This document shows positions 56,501-64,000 of a stretch of DNA of 64,000 nt, one piece after another. The notes beneath the pieces were generated by a model. That model was not told the DNA's origin, did no database searches, and saw only the letters and a program-made list of their open reading frames with translations. This DNA is from Sarcocystis neurona (lineage: Eukaryota; Apicomplexa; Conoidasida; Eucoccidiorida; Sarcocystidae). A program made the translations under genes and the position numbers. The stretch covers positions 5,065,162 to 5,129,161 of the forward strand of contig KL647292.1 in assembly GCA_000727475.1 (NCBI GenBank). The letters run 5' to 3'. Positions within the stretch are counted from its first letter, which is position 1, and each line of letters opens with the position of its first letter.

Positions 56501-59500
56501 TGCTGCTCCTGCTGCTGCTCCTGCTGCCCACCTGCTGCGGCTGCTTCTTCTTCTTCGTTTGTCGCACGAGAAGCGCCGGCTCCTGTCCCTCCGTCCTCCC
56601 CCCCTGGGGCTGTTTCTTCCTCTGTCAACCCCGCCGCAACAGCACCCGTTTCTCCGTTCGCTGGGAACTTCCCCAGTGAAGAAGAAGAAGAAGCAAAAGA
56701 AGGGCATTTTTCACCGGCTCCCTCCGCCAGCGCGCAGCTGCTTCACAAAAACAGGCAGCAACACCAACGTTACCAGCAAACATGCAGCCCGCGACAATAT
56801 ATACGCCTACACATACATGCGTATACATATATATACGTGCAGATACGTGCATGTACTTATACATATACATACATATATACGTTGGTGAGCTCCCACACAA
56901 ACGCTTACATACGCGTAGGCATGTATATCTGTACACTTACATACATATACGTACGTGTATATATATATATATATGTACACACTGTGACGGAGCGGCTTAT
57001 ACAGACACCTGCAGACTCATCTCGCTTCAAACGTGTTGATGTCTGCCTCTATATGCGTATGTGTCCATATACATATCCCCGATATACGCATGTATATACA
57101 TACATATATATACATAGATAGGTTGATAAAGGCACTCCTGTGGACACACACGAATATATGTATATATGCACATACAGAGAGGGAGAGTTAAGTAAAGACA
57201 CACACATATATGTACCTCTAGAGGTAGATACAAGACAAGCACATCCATATACATCCACAGGTTATACCTACACAGACGTGTGCAGAGACACGTATGCAGA
57301 CACGTCGATATATCCACGGAGATACGGAACGAAACGCATGCAGACGACGAGGCAGGCGCACGTCCAACAAAAAAGGAGGAGGAGCCTCTGCGTGGCACGT
57401 CGTAGAAATGAGACGGGTGGACGCGCGTGTATTAATACGCCCCGCCGCTCTTCGAAGTGCTGCCTCTGTTCACTTGCTCTGCTTCGCGTATGCTTCCACC
57501 GCGTCCCAGCACATCGCAAATACGCTGCCCCACTCTCGTTATGCACACCTGCCCGCAATATAAACACATACTTGCGGGTGGTGGAGCTTTAAGGACGTAC
57601 ATATGCACATCTTCACACACACGTATATATATGTGTGTATATATACGGATCGAGCTCCACGTACATACGTATGGACATATTTACATATACATATGTATAT
57701 ATATGTGTATATATACGGGTGGCGCTCCCCGTACACATGTATACATATATATATGTACTTGTGGAGCTCCACCTGTATACGTCCGCGTATGGGTGGTGGA
57801 GCTCCACAGGTACATATACATATGCACATATATATGTATGGATGTATATATTTACGTATGTACCTGGACGGATGCGTGCACGTAGAGGCCCACGTAGACC
57901 GGCTAATCCACACGTGGGTTCTGAGCCAATACACACATCTATATATATATATATATATATGTGTACGTTTGTGTGTAGTTAGACGTATGTGAGAGAGTGC
58001 CTATATCAGTGCGCTTGTACATGGACACACACATATACACATAAATATGCGTATACACACAAAGGGGTAGTGACATACGTACCACCTCTTCTCTTTTCCT
58101 GTGCACACCTACATTCGTATATATATATACAGGTATAGGTGCCTGCACGTGTACAAACGCACGCACACGCACACTGTTGCTCCTAATACGTATATATATA
58201 TATATATGGAAATAGAGAGGGAGATAAACATGTGTATATAGACACATGTATATTCATGCAAGGGGGAAGGGAAAAAAAAAGAAGCGAGCAATCCATCCGC
58301 GTCATGGCAACATCTCTGATTCGCTGCCGCCGTCGCCTCTGGAAGAGAGGCACCCCTGCAGTTCCCCCGCCGTCATGCACGTGTGCGTGTGTGTATGTAG
58401 AAGTATATATATGTCTACATGTATGTCTGTAAATGTGGAAAGCAGCAGACTCCAAGACGTTACCGATTATCAACATGGATCCTCCTCCTCTCCCTCTCAT
58501 ACGAGCTGCGCCGCCCGTTGGGATCCTCGCCGTCGCTGCCTACCTGCTGCGGGACCTGTCTCGCTTTTGAGCCGAAGAAGTGCCGTCCCTGCAGCCGGCG
58601 CAGCACATTCGGCTTATATACGAAGGCAGCAGCTCCATCACTGCGTCGTCTACGGTGTGTAAGTCCTCCACGTCGAAGGATGGGAAGCAGCGCGTCTCAT
58701 GCAGCAGGTGGTCGGCGAGAAATTCCCACGTATCGTCGCCTGCAGCAGCAGCAGCAGCAACCGCCCCAGCACGAAGAGCAGGAGGACTATGCACGGCGAC
58801 GGTCGCACCAGGAGTGCGTCGCCGCCGCCGCAGCAGCAAAAAGACGCAGTCCCAGCAGCAGCAGCACGGCATCCGCAGTGTAGTGCTGCAGCAGCAGCAA
58901 CAGCAGCAGCAGCAGCGCGGCCGGGCCCCACACACTGGCAGCAAGGCGCGCCGCCCCAGCAACATGCAGGAGCAGCGACAACAGCAAAGGGCAGCAGCGG
59001 CTTAGCACCAGTGGAGCGAGAGGACAGCGACCGAGCGCAGCAGAAGCAGCAACAGCAGCAGCGGAAGCAGCAACAGCAGCAGCAGAAGCAGCGGCAGCAA
59101 CACGAGCGGGGCCTGGCAGCAAGAACGAAGCAACAGCAGGAGAGAGGGACAGCAAGAACAACGTCGGTCGCGGCAAGGCACGCCACAGCAGCACAGAAGT
59201 GACCCGCAGCAGCCTCAGCAAAAGGTGTTTCTTCTCCTCCCTGCAGCGCTACACGCCGTACACACCGAGAAAAGCACGTTGCCAACGACACGGTCAATAC
59301 CGCGGCACCACACCAGCAGCTTGACGACGCCCACACGAATCTACCGCGATCGATTCGCGGACTCCGGCTCACGTATATATACGTACACCTGTACCTGTTC
59401 ATACATGAAAAAGCAGACGCTCAGATATTTGTACGTGTGCGTATACATATACACCTGCACATATACGTATCTTTATGTATGTATACGTAGGCGCTATGAG

Positions 59501-60382
59501 AGGTTCGTCAGGCAGCAGCAACAGCAGCAGCTGCCACAACAGCAGTTTTGAAGCCGCGTCATCCCGGTGTGGCAGCCGCCTTCGAAAACGTCACGTCCAC
59601 GCAGCATCCATGCGAATAACCACCTAGGCCAACAATATCAAAATGGAAATACATGTGCAGAGCTACATATGTGCGAACAACTATATGTGGAGTCCTCGTC
59701 TATGCAGAGATCAGCGAACTATAGCTATATCCACATACGCATACACACATATACATACACATATGTATACAGCTACGGTACATACGCGCGCCTATATATA
59801 TATACATATATATCTACCTACACACGCACATACATACATATATATGCACTTGTGTATACAGCCACGTTACATACCCGTGTCTCTACATATATATGTATGT
59901 AGTCGACGTATATATTTATATGTAGACATCTACACATACGTAGTGAAAATACGTCCATAAACTGCCACATCCGCAGGCGTACAAATCCGTCGCGGAAGTA
60001 CACGTATCGAAGATATATCACCGGCTCCTTCGTTTAGCAGGGCGACCCTTCCGCTAGGATGATCGCGCATGCAAGTGGCCTGTGTCTACACAGAAGAAGA
60101 CGAAGCACTGCTGTCGCATCAACGTCTCACATGCATGTGCGCACAATCACCTCATCCACACACATACCTATACATCTATATATGTAATTTTATGTATGCA
60201 CACTGGTCTATATATGCGTACACATATATCTAAACATGTACACACATAGGACTCTCTATCTCTCTCTGCACATATATATATATATACGGAGGTGTGGCTA
60301 GCTATGTATGTATACATATGTCTGTACATAAGTATATATACACGTGTGTGTCTCTCTGTGTGCATGTGGGTGTGTGTGTGTG

Positions 60383-60413
<31 letters not shown>

Positions 60414-63400
60414 GTACGTATGAATGTATGTATGTATGTATGTATGTATACGAAGGTGTGGCTAGCTACGTACGTATGCATATGTTTATACATAAGTATA
60501 AATACACATGTGGGTCTCTCTGTGTGCATGTATGTCTCTGTCTCTTCGTCTCTCTATATATATCGAAGATGTGGTTGCCTATCTCTGTATTGACACACAC
60601 GTACATTAATATATGTATATATATATATGCACAGAGGAACGGGTGACTACTTAATCACGTACTTGTGTGAAGCAACATAAATATCACCCAATACAGACAG
60701 AAATATATCCACACACATACATACACACGTACACACATATGCATACCGAGATGTATACGAAGAGACGTATATGTGGGATACGATATATGTATGTATGACT
60801 GCTTTGCGTGAGTATGCTGGAGAGGCAGGGGCCACTTCCGCGCGTGGGTGGCTGCTGCAGCAGTTGTTTTTTGAAGGTCCTGCAGCAGCTGCTGCTGGGG
60901 CCAAGCAGCTTGTGCCCAGGAAGGAAGCGCACGTACCGATGACCGCAGACTTCAAGCCGTGGAGCCGCATTTGCAGCAGCAAATTGTCGACGCGAAGGCG
61001 GGAAGAAGCGAACGTCTCGCGGATCTGTTCACGCAGCAGCAGCAGCAAAGACGGCCCAGGGAAGCAGAAATCCCAGACAAGTGGGGTCGTTGCTTCCCAG
61101 AGTCTTGCAGAAACGTATAGTGTTCGGCGACGCGGCACAGCAGCAGCAGCAGTCGGCGCAGCAACAAGCAGCCCCGCACACACAACAGCAGCTGCCCCAG
61201 CAGCAACAGCAAACGGCAGCAGCAGCAGCAGTGAGACTCAGCCCCCGCGACAGGAAGTACTAACAGCCGCAGCGACGCGCAGGGGACAGCGACAGCAGGG
61301 AAGAAGCAGCAGCAGCAGCAGCAAGAGCAGCAAAGGCGTAGGCTGAGCCGTAGTGGGGTCGTCCCGTCGGAGCAGCGTGAAGCAGCAGCAAACAGCAGCA
61401 AGGCTCGACGGGCAGGAGGCCGCAACAGCAAGCAGCGCCGGCAGCATCGGAGGAAGCAACAGTCACAGCAGCAGCCCAACTCAGTTCCAGCCTCTGCGAC
61501 CGCCCAGTCGCTGACGCAGCCGCAGCAGCAGCAAAACCGGCGGGACACCTGCAAGACCCCAGCGGCGCCAAAACAACAGACACTCATAGCAACACTACTA
61601 CTACTCCTACGAGCAATATATTAATACTGCTACGCCTAACACGACTGTACGAGTGTGGGCGCTTGCCGCACGTTGAAAAACTTCGGCAGCGTTCCAGAGA
61701 GAAGGCTGGTCAGGCGCTGTGTCGTCGCTGTCGGAGGGTCGGCCTCAAAGACGAAGAGCCTGCTGCTGAAGCGAGGAGCAGCAGCTTGCAAGCTCCGGAC
61801 AAAAGCAGCCGCAGAAGTGGACACAGAAGAGGAAAGAGAAGGAAAAGAAGAAGAGGGGAACGGGGAGGATATAGAAGGGAAAGAAGGCAGCGAGGAAGGA
61901 GAGGCGGCTGCGTGGCTGCTGTCGAGAAGCGCATGCAACGTCTCAAAATTGTTCCAGTGGGGCAGAGCAGGTAGCAGCTGCTTTCCCTTCTCCTCCTCTT
62001 CGTCCTCCTCCCGCTCTTCTTCTTGCCGGTGCTGCTCCTGCTGCTCCTCTTCACGTTGCTGCTGCTGCTGCTCTTCACGCCGCTGCTGCTGTTGCTCCTC
62101 TTCGTGCCGCTGGTGTTGCTGTTTTTGCTCCTGCTGCTGCTGCTTTTGCTGCCGCTTTTTCTGCGTGCGCTGCTGCCGCTGCTCCTCCAGGAGGCGCCTT
62201 GAGTACTCGACAGGATCGAACCGCTTTCCTGCAAAAGAGGAAGCGTAGCGCGGCGCCAGCGTCCCCGCAGCAGCTGCGGCTGCGGTGGCAGCGGCAGAGG
62301 GATATGGTGAAGGAGCGGCGCGTGACGGGTCCCACCAGGCGAAGTCAAATCGCAAGGCGTCGAGCAGCACCAAGACGACGTTGTCGCAGGGGACGATCGG
62401 TGTCCAGGCTGCTGCTGCTGTGGGAGACGGCAGAGAGGCAGAACAAAGACGACACAGGCGTGGGTTCGTGTCTCCGTCCGCTGTTTTCCCTGCTGCTGCT
62501 GTTTCTTCCGGAGCTTCACCGGGAGGAGACGGCGGTGACGCACCTGCCGCTGCTGCAGAGGACGGCGACGCACCTGCTGCTGCGGAAGAGGGCGGCGACG
62601 CTTCTGGTGCTGCAGCGTCGCTTCTTCCTGGCCCGTCCCGACGGGCTGCTGCTGCTGCTGCCGTTCCTGCTGCTGCAGCCGTCGACGTCGTTGCCGCTGC
62701 TGTCTGCTGCTGGAGCGGATGCAGATGTGGAAACAGCACGGGGAAGGGCAAGTCAGTGGAAGAGGACGAGAACGGCGGCTCCACACTTGTCAAGAAGAAG
62801 CCGGTGATATAATACCAGAGAGACAGCAGCAGCAAAACCCCACAAGTGAGCAGCACCACTCCTGGGAGCCGCTGCAGCAGGTCCATTTTCTCCTCCACTT
62901 CGTGTTCCTGCTGCTGCTGCCTTTTCCTCCCCTGCAGCAGCTTCCAGGCCTGCTGCGGCTCCTGCTGCTGCTGTTGTTCCTCTGGCGACAGCTGCAGCTG
63001 CTGTGCCGCCTGCTGCGCACATTGCTGCTGACTTTGCATTTGCGCTTTCTGCTGCTGCTGCTGATGCTCACTGCGGCTCCGGGTGGGCCCCCGCTGCTGC
63101 TGTTGCTGACGGAACGCAGCGTCCCTGTCTACGAGCGGAGGACGAAAATGCTGCATCTCTGGGGCTGTGGTCACGGCAGCGGCGGCGTTCTGCTCAGAAC
63201 GGGAAGGCAGGAAGTCACGGCCCTTCATCCCGTCCCTTCCCTTGCTGCTGCTGCTGCTATCTCGCGAAAACCTGCGACGACTCCCCAGCGTAGTGCTCTG
63301 GTCCGTCCTGCCCCAGACGCTGCCGCAACTCCTCCTGCTCTTGCTGCTGCTCTCCGTTTTGCTGCTGCTAGTGCTGCGGCTGCAGCGGCTCTTCCAGTGG

Positions 63401-63420
63401 TCACAGGCTTCGCCCACCAT
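41356..63420 (-). CDS. PIGO: GPI ethanolamine phosphate transferase 3 (PIG-O), giant gene
   Basis: PIG-O transfers phosphoethanolamine from phosphatidylethanolamine to the third mannose of the GPI precursor at the ER membrane, creating the protein-attachment site. Exons with firm boundaries are 63420-61672, 61024-60937, 58739-58544, 56737-56110, 54183-53640 and 41517-41356. Two more, about 52333-49610 and about 47429-44473, have one uncertain end each. Catalytic landmarks are all present: VLVLLDALRFDF, ADPPTATTQRL (nucleophile Thr), IGDDTW, LGVDHVGH and GDHGM. PIG-O-specific ones are QVDWTATAALLLGVPIPF in the lumenal part, FFFSDCLSMHE in a membrane helix, GHRMTLTDVVTEAAFVGMDG and IWVVWAPKFLYD near the C-terminus. 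The model gives about 3,015 aa against about 1,090 in human. The excess is poly-Gln, poly-Ala, Ser/Pro and Glu/Arg/Gln insertions. MCD4/PIG-N and GPI7/PIG-G are excluded by the APKF C-terminal motif and the PPTATTQRL context. Confidence 0.93.
43280..44350. repeat. PIGO: CAG/CTG-rich block in PIG-O intron 7
   Basis: About 1 kb dominated by GCA/CAG triplets, with a partly tandem unit (gcagcagcagatc) at 43740-43860. Frames stay open over 60-150 codons in several registers but read as Cys/Leu/Ala or Ser/Gln mixtures without domains. Exon 7 joins exon 8 well without it, so it is treated as intronic. Confidence 0.7.
44473..47429 (-). CDS. PIGO: PIG-O exon 7 (membrane domain, second part)
   Basis: This exon has about 985 codons with many predicted spans. 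The segment FLLLLLLRIAPLFNALGTTP matches the span after the FFSD helix, and the run GHRMTLTDVVTEAAFVGMDG followed by VLCYLHTFFSLVLLPAVLLL matches the GHQ..HW.AAFVGF region of PIG-O. Poly-Ala, poly-Gln and Arg/Gln tracts fill the loops. The 5' end is taken at CTGCAAG (phase 1), with weaker alternatives nearby. The 3' end at CTGTTC-GTGGGG (phase 0) gives ARLF joined to IWVVWAPKF, the same spacing as human. A GGGTAAGC donor 5 nt further on would break the frame. Confidence 0.8.
47990..48365. repeat. PIGO: ~110-150 bp minisatellite in PIG-O intron 6
   Basis: Four diverged copies of a TA-rich unit, recognisable by tacatgtggctgtatacgca followed by tcagatttacatata, start near 48000, 48150, 48262 and 48320. 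They are separated by (TA)n runs such as 48242-48260. Confidence 0.75.
49610..52333 (-). CDS. PIGO: PIG-O exon 6 (membrane domain, first part)
   Basis: The acceptor CTTTGCTGCAG is in phase 1 (matches exon 5). The segment begins DEGGVAATAAAF and contains FVTQLHHIVAWQQ, which aligns with the lumenal helix before the membrane domain. There follow Ala/Ser/Gln-rich linkers and at least four membrane spans, including VSYFCLAAILVYLVLLYLLL, DFFLNTAVILRILLPLAVA and VVPGLACIFFFSDCLSMHE (the PIG-O FFSD motif). The 3' boundary is unresolved. I use CGGCAG-GTCCTG (phase 1), but the frame stays open to 49149. Confidence 0.75.
53102..53239. repeat. PIGO: 69-bp tandem duplication in PIG-O intron 5
   Basis: Two near-identical copies begin acgttggggagtagg (53102) and acgttggtgagtagg (53171). 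The unit length is a multiple of three and contains CAG triplets. Confidence 0.85.
53640..54183 (-). CDS. PIGO: PIG-O exon 5 (lumenal PIPF segment)
   Basis: The acceptor ACGCTGCAG precedes GTGGATGCGGCG (VDAALFVYS), the strand that follows the DHGG motif. Then comes an Ala/Ser/Arg-rich insertion of about 120 residues, then RQVDWTATAALLLGVPIPF and LNFGSLIADIVPSL. The donor is CCTGCAG-GTAGCTG in phase 1. The frame remains open upstream for hundreds of bases in pyrimidine-rich DNA, but that part has no homology and is treated as intron. Confidence 0.92.
55330..55400. repeat. PIGO: 18-bp CAG-derived tandem repeats, PIG-O intron 4
   Basis: Units of cagcagctgcagcagcca repeat about three times within a CAG run. 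Confidence 0.85.
56110..56737 (-). CDS. PIGO: PIG-O exon 4 (VDHVGH and DHG metal sites)
   Basis: The 5' end is inferred at acceptor GAAGCAG (phase 2, matching exon 3). An acidic Ala/Glu/Gln insertion opens the exon, then TDFSLIVAHTLGVDHVGHRD, a helix LKLQQMDLFVRHTIL, a Gln/His repeat block made of 21-bp units (56227-56350), and LVMVMGDHGMTDTGAHGG. The exon ends at GGSQPEE before GTAATC in phase 0. The GVDHVGH and GDHGM residues are the conserved zinc ligands of the alkaline-phosphatase-like fold. Confidence 0.9.
56227..56350 (-). repeat. PIGO: 21-bp coding repeat (Gln/His tract) in PIG-O
   Basis: Five to six nearly perfect copies of a 21-bp unit, read on the minus strand as seven-residue HQQQQQQ-type units. 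The block lies inside exon 4, between the helix after VDHVGH and the strand leading into GDHGM. Confidence 0.9.
57640..57830. repeat. PIGO: GAGCTC-centred repeats in PIG-O intron 3
   Basis: The 12-bp palindrome gtggagctccac recurs (about 57760 and 57797), with relatives cgagctccacgtac (about 57651) and ggcgctccccgtac (about 57722). All are embedded in TATATG/CATATA-rich DNA. Confidence 0.75.
58544..58739 (-). CDS. PIGO: PIG-O exon 3 (GDDTW motif)
   Basis: The acceptor CTGCTGCAG precedes GCGACGATACG, which completes VIGDDTW across the junction. It continues with EFLADHLLHETRCFPSFDV and EDLHTVDDAVMELLP, as in PIG-O (metal ligands Asp-Asp, then the FPSF..DLHTVD segment). The donor is taken as CAG-GTAGGC in phase 2. 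Two weaker phase-2 donors upstream (GTATAT, GTGCTG) would shorten the exon by 36-51 nt. Confidence 0.85.
60291..60600. repeat. PIGO: ~164-bp tandem minisatellite in PIG-O intron 2
   Basis: Unit start ggtgtggctagcta occurs at 60291 and 60455, with a third degenerate start near 60569. Each unit continues through tacataagtata and ctctctgtgtgcatgt. TCTC/TATA and TATG runs separate the units. Confidence 0.8.
60937..61024 (-). CDS. PIGO: PIG-O exon 2
   Basis: This 88-nt exon follows acceptor GTGAACAG and ends at ATCG before GTACGTG (phase 0 in, phase 1 out). It encodes IRETFASSRLRVDN and LLLQMRLHGLKSAVI, matching the stretch after the nucleophile Thr residue for residue. It sits inside a larger CTG-rich open frame, so it is easily missed. 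Confidence 0.9.
61672..63420 (-). CDS. PIGO: PIG-O exon 1 (N-terminal anchor, first catalytic half)
   Basis: This exon has 583 codons from the first ATG (63420; an in-frame stop lies 27 nt upstream, at 63445-63447) to the donor AAC-GTGCGG. Residues 1-178 are Ser- and Gln-rich. An ATG at 62886 (residue 179, MDLLQRL, context AAAATGG) is exactly where other PIG-O proteins begin and may be the true start. Membrane span is about residues 187-209. A 130-residue Ala/Ser/Pro linker follows, then VLVLLDALRFDF (349-360), an inserted Arg/Gln/Glu tract (about 410-480), WNNFETLHALL (489-499) and ADPPTATTQRL (560-570). The end, TLPKFFN, joins exon 2 to give the same spacing as human PIG-O. Confidence 0.9.
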
Positions 63421-64000
63421 CGCGACAGCCACCTTCGCCTGCTGTCATTCGCCCCACTACAACTCACTCTCTTTTCTGCTGCTGCCTGTAAAGACTCTGC
63501 GTCCGGCCTGCTTTGTGATATGCTCCGGCTGCTGCTGCTGCATCTCGAGGAGCACTGCGTTGCCTACTGCAGCCGCTTCGATCCTTGCTGCAGCCTTCAC
63601 AAGCGGTTCCGCTCTCTCCTTGCTGCATCCGCTGCTGTTGCTGCTGCTGCGACCTCCTCGAGCGAGACGGGTCTCGCGACTGCATCGGCTGCTCTTGCTG
63701 GTGTCGCCTGGAGCAACAACAGTCTCTCGCTGCTGGGCAGCCGCTGCTGTTGCTGCTATTGCTCCTACAGCGACGGAGCTGTTGCTGGTGCAGCGGCGCG
63801 CTCTTTTGGCTGCTTGTGCACACACACTGCTGCAGGTGGGCTGTCCGGTTTCTGCTGCTGGAAGGCTCTGTCGTTGCTGCTACTTGTGAAGCTTCCTACG
63901 ACACACGCGGCGAATCCTCCTGCCTCCGCCCCCCCCACCCCGGGTTGCTACTGGCCCTCTTCAGTTGCCGCTGCTGGCATTCTCTCCTAATGCTGCTGCT

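Noticed and set aside
62719..63990. 423-codon plus-strand open frame rich in Leu, opposite PIG-O exon 1
   Set aside because: It is the antisense reading of CAG repeats in a well-supported exon. It has no domains, and its Leu/Ala runs are only the complement of poly-Gln codons.

Overview
The window looks like nuclear DNA of a coccidian apicomplexan, most likely an Eimeria-type parasite. This is inferred from its texture. Genes are split by spliceosomal introns of about 0.1 to 3 kb. Introns and spacers are full of TA/CA microsatellites. CAG/CTG runs are everywhere, read as poly-Gln, poly-Ala, poly-Ser or poly-Leu inside reading frames. No bacterial or plastid feature is visible.

Layout. (1) 1-2147: no firmly supported gene. 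(2) 2148-4748, minus strand: a large single-exon reading frame for a low-complexity, probably two-span membrane protein of unknown function; it probably splices onward at 2178. (3) 4995-12499: spacer with microsatellites. (4) 12500-18913, minus strand: a complete four-exon adenylate kinase of the AK2 long-LID type (253 aa). All three introns join in phase 0 and all catalytic motifs are present. (5) 18914-41355: about 22 kb without a recognisable housekeeping gene. It holds several isolated exon-like segments with good splice signals and, in some, signal peptides or cysteine-rich domains. These suggest small secreted or surface-antigen-like genes, but I could not assemble a full model. (6) 41356-63420, minus strand: one giant gene for PIG-O, the GPI ethanolamine-phosphate transferase 3. 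I resolve eight exons, six with firm boundaries. The predicted protein is about 3,000 aa, nearly three times the human length, because of homopolymer insertions that even enter the catalytic domain. (7) 63421-64000: upstream CTG-rich DNA.

Functional reading. PIG-O acts in the ER membrane at the end of GPI-anchor assembly, adding the phosphoethanolamine through which proteins are attached. The candidate secreted/surface genes next to it would be natural clients if they carry GPI signals, but that link is inference. Adenylate kinase is an independent housekeeping nucleotide enzyme. Both well-supported genes, and the large hypothetical, lie on the minus strand.
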